Shown: positions 33,755 through 40,699 of the stretch, in pieces
Numbering within the stretch: the first letter of the stretch is position 1
Layout: each line of letters starts with the position of its first letter
DNA from: Bacillota bacterium
GTDB lineage: Bacteria > Bacillota > Clostridia > Christensenellales > CAG-138
Length of the DNA: 64,000 nt
Reading direction: 5' to 3'
NCBI GenBank assembly: GCA_023395595.1
Contig: JAEWYO010000052.1
Coordinates: 16,881 to 80,880, forward strand
Made by a program: the position numbers and the translations under genes
Notes under the pieces: generated by a model
What the model was told of the DNA's origin: nothing
Databases searched by the model: none
What the model saw: the letters and a program-made list of their open reading frames with translations, nothing else

Positions 33755-34476
33755 CGAAACAAGATTATTTGAACGAACTAAAAAACGAACTGACGAAAAA
33801 CGCAGTGGCGGATGCGGAAGACATCCTGATGGAATATGAACAGCATTTTCAGTTTAAGCTTGCGGACGGATTCTCGGAAGAGGAGATCGCGACCAAGCTT
33901 GGCGCGCCGGCTCAAATCGCTGCGCAATATGTTGGTATCCCCGGCGAAAAGAAAGCCAAAGGCGGCAAGAAATTTTTCCTTGTGCTTTGGCTGACGATCA
34001 TCGGACTATTTGAAGTCATGCTCTATGGCGCGTTTCTCTTCTTCATTGCTGGGCTCTTTGCTGCTTCACTGGTGCCCGCCGCACTTGGAGTTGAACTCAT
34101 CGCAGGATTGAACTATCTCAACATTTTGCCTCCGATGCCGTATGGCGGCGCGATTGTCTTCGGAATCACGTTGCTCGCGCTGAGCGTGATTCTCGTGGTG
34201 TTTGCCATTTATTGTTTCGCCTATCTGCGGCAGATGATTCGCGCTAGCTTTCGTTGGCGCAAAAACCTCCTGCGCGCAGAAAATCTGCCGCTCTTGCCGA
34301 TGAGCCCGCAGTTCAAGCCGAAAACGCGCCGTGTGTTGCGCACGCTCCTTCTTTGGGCAGTGCTGGTGTTCGCAATCGGGTTTGTTGCCGGATATGCCAT
34401 ACTGAGCATCTACACACATTCCTTCGGATTCTGGCATGCACTCGGTTGGTTCGGCTATCCGGCCACTACTCACTGA
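33751..34476 (+). CDS. DUF1700/HAAS-domain membrane protein
   Basis: A 241-residue protein with an N-terminal helical HAAS domain (TKQDYLNELKNEL, then ILMEYEQHFQFKLADGFSEEEIATKLGAPAQIAAQY) and three or four membrane helices after residue 75. This family is nearly always encoded next to a PadR repressor, as here with a four-base overlap. Proteins of this type are thought to influence envelope functions, but the biochemical role is unknown. Confidence 0.88.
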   Translation: MTKQDYLNELKNELTKNAVADAEDILMEYEQHFQFKLADGFSEEEIATKLGAPAQIAAQYVGIPGEKKAKGGKKFFLVLWLTIIGLFEVMLYGAFLFFIAGLFAASLVPAALGVELIAGLNYLNILPPMPYGGAIVFGITLLALSVILVVFAIYCFAYLRQMIRASFRWRKNLLRAENLPLLPMSPQFKPKTRRVLRTLLLWAVLVFAIGFVAGYAILSIYTHSFGFWHALGWFGYPATTH

Positions 34477-34500
34477 TCGACAAAAGCTAGGAGAAGAAAA

Positions 34501-35361
34501 ATGAAAACAGCAGTCATCACGGGTGCGAGTTCCGGTATCGGATTCGCAACCTCGGCGGAGCTTATTCCCAAAGGCTACCGCATCATCGGAATTGGGCATG
34601 ATCCAGCGCGATGTGAAGAGGCCACATATAAACTTCGCATGCTCTCGCCAGACGCGGAAGTCACGTTTTTGTGCGGAGACCTGATGCAGCAGCGTGAAGT
34701 AGAGCGTATTGCAAACGAGATTGCGCAACTGCTCGCCCAACAAAACGAGAACCGGCTTGAAGTGCTGATCAATAACGCGGGTTGCGTGAGAAGTTGGTAC
34801 ACTACGACGGAAGAAGGCTATGAGCAGCAGTTCGCGTTGAATCATTTGGCATCGTTCCTGTTGACGTATCGTTTGCTGGCGCAACTCAAACGCGCGCAGG
34901 GCAAGGTGATTTTTACCGGAAGCGAGAGCCACAAACACATGTGCATGCATTGGAACGATTTGATGTTTACGCGTGGCTACAATCCGCTGACGGCATACAA
35001 ACAGAGCAAGCTCGCCAATATTCTATTCGCAAAAGGGCTCAACGAGCGCTATCTGGACGACGGAATCATGTCCTATGTGGTCGATCCGGGACTGGTTTGT
35101 ACGGATATCGGCTGCAAAAACACGGGTGGGTTGGTGAACTGGGTTTGGAACAGACGCAAAAAATCCGGTGTACAGCCGGAGGTGCCTGCAAAGACATATG
35201 CCTATCTTTGCGAGACCAATCCTGCACTAAGAGAGCTTTACTATCATCTCTGCAAACCGAATAGCTATAGCTGCCAGGTGACGCATGAGAACGCGGATAA
35301 ACTATTTGCGCTGAGTGAACAACTCTGCGGCATACAATACCCGTCGTGGATCAAGACCTGA
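34501..35361 (+). CDS. Short-chain dehydrogenase/reductase
   Basis: A 286-residue classical-type SDR. The cofactor motif TGASSGIGFATS is at the N-terminus, followed by NNAG and the catalytic YKQSK. The residue usually serving as catalytic Ser lies in IFTGSESHKH. The last 60 residues extend beyond the core with a Cys-rich stretch. The substrate cannot be predicted. It sits 24 bp after the DUF1700 gene and is followed by a second SDR, so all are likely in the PadR operon. Confidence 0.88.
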   Translation: MKTAVITGASSGIGFATSAELIPKGYRIIGIGHDPARCEEATYKLRMLSPDAEVTFLCGDLMQQREVERIANEIAQLLAQQNENRLEVLINNAGCVRSWYTTTEEGYEQQFALNHLASFLLTYRLLAQLKRAQGKVIFTGSESHKHMCMHWNDLMFTRGYNPLTAYKQSKLANILFAKGLNERYLDDGIMSYVVDPGLVCTDIGCKNTGGLVNWVWNRRKKSGVQPEVPAKTYAYLCETNPALRELYYHLCKPNSYSCQVTHENADKLFALSEQLCGIQYPSWIKT

Positions 35362-35383
35362 ACCGTTTCGAGAGGAGAAGCAT

Positions 35384-36208
35384 ATGAATGTAATGATTAC
35401 CGGCGCAAGCGGCGGACTTGGCCGCGCGCTGGCCAACGAATGCGGCAAACGCGGATACAATCTTTTCTTAACCGACATAAACGCACAGGGACTTAAGTCG
35501 ATCCAGATCGGGTTGGAGCGACAGTTTGGCGTCACGGTGACGACAGCCGCATGTGACTTGACCAGCGATGAGAGCGTGGATGCGCTGATGAACGTCATTG
35601 ACGCGCACCAAATACGATTTGACATGCTGCTTAATGTCGCAGGTTTGGACTTTGAAGGCGGTTTTCTGGAGCGAGAGAGGCGGGACATCATTCGTATCGT
35701 ATCGCTCAACAATGCGGCAACTTTGCGCATCACGCATGCGATCTTAAGCCGCCGGCGCGAAGGGTACCCGTTTTATCTACTGTTCACGTCGAGCTTAGCC
35801 AGTATGTATCCCATGCCGTTGAAGGCGACGTATGCCGCGTCAAAGCGCTTTTTACTGGATATTGCGATGGCGCTTCGTGAAGAGCTCAAGGACAAGAAGG
35901 TCAACGTGCTCGCGCTCTGTCCCGGCGGGCTTGCAACCACGCGGGAGGCGATGAGCGGCATTGCAGCGCAGGGCTTCTGGGGCAATGCGACGACGAATCC
36001 GCTGGAGAGTGTCTCGCGTCAAACCATCGTCAGGCTGCAGAAGCGCGGGGGAATCTATATCCCCGGCGCGCTGAATCGAACGCTGACGTTCTTTGGCAAC
36101 CTTCTTCCGCGCAGATGGGTTGCCGCGGCGATCTACCACCGCTGGAACAAGGCACAGAAGCAATGGAGCCCGGTGGAGTTTTCCTCCGGTGGAACACAAA
36201 ATGGCTAG
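35384..36208 (+). CDS. Short-chain dehydrogenase/reductase
   Basis: A 274-residue SDR: TGASGGLGRALA nucleotide motif, LNVAG in place of NNAG, serine in LFTSSLASM, and catalytic YAASK. The C-terminal region has a hydrophobic, basic stretch near the end that could associate with membrane. The start at 35384 has AGAGGAG six bases upstream. It is not a close duplicate of the neighbouring SDR, so the two probably act on different intermediates or form a hetero-oligomer. Confidence 0.88.
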   Translation: MNVMITGASGGLGRALANECGKRGYNLFLTDINAQGLKSIQIGLERQFGVTVTTAACDLTSDESVDALMNVIDAHQIRFDMLLNVAGLDFEGGFLERERRDIIRIVSLNNAATLRITHAILSRRREGYPFYLLFTSSLASMYPMPLKATYAASKRFLLDIAMALREELKDKKVNVLALCPGGLATTREAMSGIAAQGFWGNATTNPLESVSRQTIVRLQKRGGIYIPGALNRTLTFFGNLLPRRWVAAAIYHRWNKAQKQWSPVEFSSGGTQNG

Positions 36209-36233
36209 AATACAATAAGAAACGGAGCATACG

Positions 36234-36887
36234 ATGGAATCTTTTCACATACGGCTGGAGCAGCCGGACGATTATCGTGCGGTTGAATACCTGACACGCG
36301 AGGCATTCTGGAACCACCATGTGCCGGGATGTAACGAACATTTTCTTGCGCATCTGTTACGGCAGAGCGATTGTTTTCTGCCGGAACTCGATTTTGTTGC
36401 CGAGGCGAACGGCGAATGCATCGGAAACATCATGTACACGAAAGCCAACGTGATTTGCGACAGCGGGGAAACGCTTTGTGTACTGAGTTTCGGCCCGCTC
36501 TCCGTCCTACCGGAGTGGCAAGGAAAAGGTGTTGGCAGCGCGTTGGTGCGGCATTCGCTGGAGCGGGCAAGTGAACTTGGCTATACTGCGGTGCTGATCT
36601 ATGGCGATCCGGCATTCTATTCGCGCCTTGGCTTTGTCGCGGCGGAAAAATTCGGCATTGGCTCGTCGGACGATTCATATGCGGATGCGTTACAAGCGCT
36701 GGAGCTTGTCGAAGACGCACTGAAAGACAAGTCGGGTCGATTTGCTGAGGATCATGTCTACGAGGTGGATGATGCAGAAGCAGATGTGTTTGATGCGACA
36801 TTCCCACACAAAGAAAAGCAAGAGGGGTTGCCATCACAGCTGAAGTTTTTGCAGCATGTCTCCATGCGACGTCCGCGCAAATCATAA
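36234..36887 (+). CDS. GNAT family N-acetyltransferase (YhbS-like)
   Basis: A 217-residue GNAT protein. The acetyl-CoA pyrophosphate loop is QGKGVGSAL, preceded by the beta-strand FGPLSVLPEW, and GDPAFYSRLGF follows, which is typical of YhbS-like predicted acetyltransferases. The acceptor is unknown. It lies 25 bp after the second SDR with ACGGAG upstream, and is the last gene of the PadR operon. No clear terminator was seen before the next gene. Confidence 0.87.
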   Translation: MESFHIRLEQPDDYRAVEYLTREAFWNHHVPGCNEHFLAHLLRQSDCFLPELDFVAEANGECIGNIMYTKANVICDSGETLCVLSFGPLSVLPEWQGKGVGSALVRHSLERASELGYTAVLIYGDPAFYSRLGFVAAEKFGIGSSDDSYADALQALELVEDALKDKSGRFAEDHVYEVDDAEADVFDATFPHKEKQEGLPSQLKFLQHVSMRRPRKS

Positions 36888-36893
36888 TTCGAG

Positions 36894-36923
36894 TTGCTTT
36901 TGTTGTTGCGCTTCGGTTAGAAT
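36894..36923 (+). promoter_or_regulatory. Promoter of the DUF89 gene, close to the ATG
   Basis: TTGCTT (36894-36899), 18-base spacer, TAGAAT (36918-36923). The ATG begins at 36931, seven bases after the -10, with no Shine-Dalgarno sequence in between. This predicts a leaderless mRNA, as for rdgB. Confidence 0.5.
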
Positions 36924-36930
36924 ACTCGTT

Positions 36931-37806
36931 ATGAAACTGCAACAAGAATGTGTAACCTGTATCATTGCGCAGGTAAAGAACGTAACCCGCATGTTTGGAC
37001 TCTCCGAAGCGCAAAAGAAAGCGGCAATGGACGATACGCATGCGTATCTTGCGCAGGCAAACTATGAAGGATGTACTCCGGAATCGATGGGGGAGCTTTG
37101 GCAGATTTTGCTGCTTCACGTCGGTGGAGCAGACCCATATGCCACGATTAAATCCCTCTGCAACCAGCAGGCAATGAAAATGTTACCCCAAACGCGGGAG
37201 AAGATTGCCCGCGCGCGGGAACCGTTTACCGTCGCTCTCAAGTATGCCATCGCGGGAAACCTGATCGACTACGGCTTGGAGCATCCGGTTTCGATCGACG
37301 AGCAAAACACCGCCATTGACGCGATCGCGAACACCACATTTTCGTTGGATGACAGCGATAAACTCTTGTCTGCATTGTCCCGCGCAAAGACGATGCTATA
37401 TCTGGGCGATAACGCAGGCGAGATCGTATTCGACAAGCTTCTGATCGAGCAAATCCGGCTTCGTTTCCCGGCGTTGGATATTTCGTTCGTGGTAAAAGGT
37501 TCCCCCGTGCTCAACGACGTGACCTACGCGGACGCAGAAGAGGTCGGGATGCCGGAAGTTGCGCGGGTGATCGATAACGGAGATGCTTCTCCCGGCACTG
37601 TTCTGCCGCGCACGAGCAAGGCGTTTCGGGAGGCATTTGCAAGCGCGGATGTAATCCTTTCCAAAGGGCAGGGAAACTACGAAAGCCTCAGCGGGGTGGA
37701 AAAGGAGCACCTGTTTTTCCTCTTTACTGCGAAGTGTGACACCGTCTGTATTGAGGCTGGTGTACCGAAGTTTTCTATCGTCTGCGTGAAAAACAAACCA
37801 TTATAA
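36931..37806 (+). CDS. DUF89/ARMT1-like phosphatase
   Basis: A 291-residue DUF89 protein. The N-terminal CVTCIIAQ cysteine pair and the metal-site motifs YLGDNAGEIVFD, VKGSPVLNDVT and SKGQGNYESL are characteristic. DUF89 enzymes are metal-dependent damage-control phosphatases that act on phosphorylated sugars or cofactor by-products; the substrate of this subgroup is not established. I start it at 36931, which gives the family N-terminus. The gene stands alone with a strong terminator after it. Confidence 0.87.
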   Translation: MKLQQECVTCIIAQVKNVTRMFGLSEAQKKAAMDDTHAYLAQANYEGCTPESMGELWQILLLHVGGADPYATIKSLCNQQAMKMLPQTREKIARAREPFTVALKYAIAGNLIDYGLEHPVSIDEQNTAIDAIANTTFSLDDSDKLLSALSRAKTMLYLGDNAGEIVFDKLLIEQIRLRFPALDISFVVKGSPVLNDVTYADAEEVGMPEVARVIDNGDASPGTVLPRTSKAFREAFASADVILSKGQGNYESLSGVEKEHLFFLFTAKCDTVCIEAGVPKFSIVCVKNKPL

Positions 37807-37830
37807 CGCAATATAACATAGTTATTTCAC

Positions 37831-37868
37831 AAAAATGGCGTACACAAACCAATGTGTATGCCATTTTT
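37831..37868 (+). terminator. Terminator after the DUF89 gene
   Basis: A 16-bp stem with one wobble pair (AAAAATGGC... arm 37831-37846, arm 37853-37868) whose 3' arm ends in five Ts. It lies inside the cluster of ATAAC/GTTAT motifs. Confidence 0.8.
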
Positions 37869-37892
37869 CTGCATTTCGATTGTTATATTCGA

Positions 37893-37912
37893 GTTATTTT
37901 CGCAGGAATAAC
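37893..37912 (+). promoter_or_regulatory. Putative operator 1 of the PDH operon
   Basis: GTTAT-N10-ATAAC, the same arrangement as the site over the promoter. It is centred 53 bp upstream of operator 2, about five helical turns. Confidence 0.5.
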
Positions 37913-37932
37913 CGTACCCGCGAGAAAGTATA

Positions 37933-37960
37933 TTGACAAAACGAGGTTATGTGTTATAAA
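37933..37960 (+). promoter_or_regulatory. Promoter of the PDH operon
   Basis: TTGACA (37933-37938), 16-base spacer, TATAAA (37955-37960). Transcription would start near 37967, 48 bp upstream of the E2 start. Confidence 0.8.
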
Positions 37961-37965
37961 ATAAC
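37946..37965 (+). promoter_or_regulatory. Putative operator 2 of the PDH operon
   Basis: GTTAT-N10-ATAAC covering the -10 hexamer. Binding here would block polymerase, so a repressor is the simplest model. Confidence 0.5.
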
Positions 37966-38014
37966 ATCATCAAGAAATTGTTTAACACCAATTCAATCAT
38001 ACAGGAGGCATATT

Positions 38015-39292
38015 ATGGCAACGCCGGTCATCATGCCGCGTCAGGGGCAATCGGTTGAAAGCTGCATCATCACCGAGTGGAAGAAGAAGGTAGGGGACTC
38101 CGTCTCGGCTGGAGACGTTCTGTTTTCCTATGAAACGGACAAATCCACCTTCGAAGAACAAGCAAAAGTAGACGGAACGTTGCTCGCCGTGTTTTATAAC
38201 GCGGAGGATGACGTTCCTGTTTTGTTGAACGTCGCGGTCATCGGCAACCCCGGTGAATCGTTTGCCGAGTTCGCGCCGGATGGTGCGGCAGCAGCAGCGA
38301 CCGCGCCTGCTGAAGAAAAAGTCGTTCCCGTTGCGGAAGCGGCACCTGCCGCGCAGGCAACTGCTACGCGTGCAGAGGGCGTTTCCCCGCGCGCAAAGAA
38401 CGCGGCTGAAAAGCTCGGCGTAGACCCGACGCAAGCAGCGCCCACCGGCCCGCACGGGCGTGTGATTGAGCGCGACGTGCTCGCTCTGGCAAAAGAAGTT
38501 CGACTGGGTGGCGGCTCTGTTGCGCAAACAGCGAAGGCAGAAGAAGCAGCGCCTGCCACTGCGGCAGCGTCGGCAACGCCCGCTGTGGTCAACGCGCTGG
38601 AGTATGATGAAGTCAAGCTTCCGAACCTGCGCCGCATGATCGCCAAGACCATGCACGACAGCCTCGCTGAGATGGCGCAGTTGACACATAATACAAGCTT
38701 TGACGCGACAAAGATTCTTGCTTTCCGCGAGAGCTTGAAGGCAGCGCCCGAAGGGATGGATTTACCGAAGATCACGATCAACGACATCATCCTCTTCGCC
38801 GTTTCCCGCATGCTGACCAAGCACGAAGGCTTAAACGCACACATGCTTGGTGATAAAATGCGGTATTTCAAGCACGTCAACCTCGGCATCGCGGTGGATA
38901 CCCCGCGCGGGCTGCTGGTGCCGACGCTGTTTGCCGCAGAGACGAAGACACTTGGGCAGATTTCCGCCGAAGCAAAAGCACTAGCGAAATCCGCCATCGA
39001 CGGTAGCATCAATCCCGATCTACTGCAGGGCGGAACGTTCACCATCAGCAACCTCGGGCTTTACGGAATCGAGAGCTTCACGCCTGTCATCAACCCGCCG
39101 CAGGTCGCGCTTCTGGGCGTGAACTGCATCACGGAGCGCATCCGCACCGTGGATGGGCAGATTACGGCATATCCCGCGATGGGGCTATCGCTGACCTATG
39201 ATCACCGCGCAGTGGACGGTGCGCCCGCAAGCCGCTTCCTGAAAGATCTCGTGACCGCGCTGGAGCACTTTGATCTGCTCCTGATCGGCTAA
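38015..39292 (+). CDS. 2-oxoacid dehydrogenase E2 (dihydrolipoamide acyltransferase)
   Basis: The E2 core transfers acyl groups from the E1 thiamine intermediate to CoA. The 425-residue protein has one lipoyl domain with the modified lysine in ETDKST (K43), an Ala/Pro-rich linker, a peripheral-subunit-binding domain (SPRAKNAAEKLGVDP, GPHGRVIERDV), a second linker and the catalytic domain with HRAVDG (about residue 395-400). It is most likely pyruvate dehydrogenase E2, although an acetoin or branched-chain complex cannot be excluded. The start has AGGAGG upstream. It is first in the order E2-E3-E1. Confidence 0.9.
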   Translation: MATPVIMPRQGQSVESCIITEWKKKVGDSVSAGDVLFSYETDKSTFEEQAKVDGTLLAVFYNAEDDVPVLLNVAVIGNPGESFAEFAPDGAAAAATAPAEEKVVPVAEAAPAAQATATRAEGVSPRAKNAAEKLGVDPTQAAPTGPHGRVIERDVLALAKEVRLGGGSVAQTAKAEEAAPATAAASATPAVVNALEYDEVKLPNLRRMIAKTMHDSLAEMAQLTHNTSFDATKILAFRESLKAAPEGMDLPKITINDIILFAVSRMLTKHEGLNAHMLGDKMRYFKHVNLGIAVDTPRGLLVPTLFAAETKTLGQISAEAKALAKSAIDGSINPDLLQGGTFTISNLGLYGIESFTPVINPPQVALLGVNCITERIRTVDGQITAYPAMGLSLTYDHRAVDGAPASRFLKDLVTALEHFDLLLIG

Positions 39293-39305
39293 GGAGGATA
39301 ACAAA

Positions 39306-40670
39306 ATGGCATTTGATTTAATCGTACTCGGCGGCGGCCCCGCTGGTTATCTCGCGAGCGAGCGCGCAGGTCACGCAGGCTTGAGCGTGCTGTGCATTGA
39401 GGAGCGCAGCGTCGGCGGTGTTTGCCTCAACGAAGGCTGTATCCCAACAAAAACACTGCTCTACTCCGCGAAGATTTACGACAATGCGGCGCATGGCGAT
39501 AAATACGGCGTAAGCGTCGATGGCATCAAGATCGACCACGCGAAAGTCGTCGCCCGCAAGGACAAAGTCGTCAAGACGCTGGTCGCCGGTGTTTCCGCTG
39601 CGCTCAAGGCAAACCATGTCACGCTCGTCAGTGCGCGCGGTGTGATCACAGGAAAGAACGCGGAAGGCTATACCGTCGAAGCCAACGGCGAAACCTATGT
39701 CGGTAAACGCCTGCTGATTGCAACGGGTTCGTCTCCCGCTATACCGCCGATTCCCGGACTCAGGGAGGGGATCGCAAGCGGATTTGTCTGCACCAATCGT
39801 GAAATTCTCGCGCTTACCGAAAAGCCGGAACATCTCGTCGTCATCGGCGGCGGCGTAATCGGGCTGGAGCTTGCGAGCTATTTTACATCGATTGGAACCA
39901 AAGTGACCGTCATCGAAATGCTCGACCACATTGCGGGCGAGAATGACCCGGAGCTCGTCGCGCTGCTGAAAAAAGGCTTTGAAAAACGCGGCGTCACCTT
40001 CCAGCTCTCCGCAAAAGTCACTGAAGTAACCACAAACGCCGTGAAATATGAAAAAGACGGAGTGGTAAGCGAAGTCGTTTGTGATAAAGTGTTGCTCTCC
40101 ATTGGGCGGCGCGCAAACACGAATGGCATCGGGCTGGAGAGCATCCATGTACTAACCGAGCGCGGCGCAGTTGTGACCGATTCGCACATGAAGACCAACC
40201 AGCCGGAAGTCTATGCGGCGGGCGATGTCAACGGAAAATCGATGCTCGCGCACACAGCCTATCGTGAGGCGGAAGTTGCGGTTAACACGATGCTCGGCAA
40301 AAAGGACACTATGCGCTATGAAGCGGTGCCCGGTGTGTTGTATACCAATCCAGAGCTTTCCGCCGTCGGCGAGACCGAAACGAGCGCGAAGGCAAAGGGG
40401 ATTGATGCAACCTGCGTGAAGATTCCGATGCGCTTTTCGGGTCGCTATCTTGCGGAGAACGAAGGCGGAGACGGCATTATGAAACTCGTGGTCAACAACG
40501 CAAGCAAGCAGGTGATCGGCGCGCAGATGCTAAGCAATTACTCCAGCGAATTCATCGTGACGGTCGGTACGTTCATCGAGCTTGGGCTGACCATCGACGA
40601 GATCAAGCAGATCGTTTTTCCGCATCCTACGGTTGCCGAAATCATCCGTGAAGCGGTATTTCAATATTAA
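39306..40670 (+). CDS. lpdA: Dihydrolipoamide dehydrogenase (E3)
   Basis: The flavoprotein that reoxidises dihydrolipoyl groups with NAD+. The 454-residue length is standard. It has the FAD-binding GGGPAGY at the N-terminus, the redox-active disulfide in GVCLNEGCIPTK (C40, C45), the NAD site IGGGVIGLE and the C-terminal FPHPTVAEI with the catalytic His. It has no extra lipoyl domain. It follows E2 by 13 bp, with a good ribosome binding site (AAGGAGG), and clearly serves this complex. Confidence 0.95.
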   Translation: MAFDLIVLGGGPAGYLASERAGHAGLSVLCIEERSVGGVCLNEGCIPTKTLLYSAKIYDNAAHGDKYGVSVDGIKIDHAKVVARKDKVVKTLVAGVSAALKANHVTLVSARGVITGKNAEGYTVEANGETYVGKRLLIATGSSPAIPPIPGLREGIASGFVCTNREILALTEKPEHLVVIGGGVIGLELASYFTSIGTKVTVIEMLDHIAGENDPELVALLKKGFEKRGVTFQLSAKVTEVTTNAVKYEKDGVVSEVVCDKVLLSIGRRANTNGIGLESIHVLTERGAVVTDSHMKTNQPEVYAAGDVNGKSMLAHTAYREAEVAVNTMLGKKDTMRYEAVPGVLYTNPELSAVGETETSAKAKGIDATCVKIPMRFSGRYLAENEGGDGIMKLVVNNASKQVIGAQMLSNYSSEFIVTVGTFIELGLTIDEIKQIVFPHPTVAEIIREAVFQY

Positions 40671-40699
40671 ATTACGCGTTTGTAACAAGGAGATAACGT

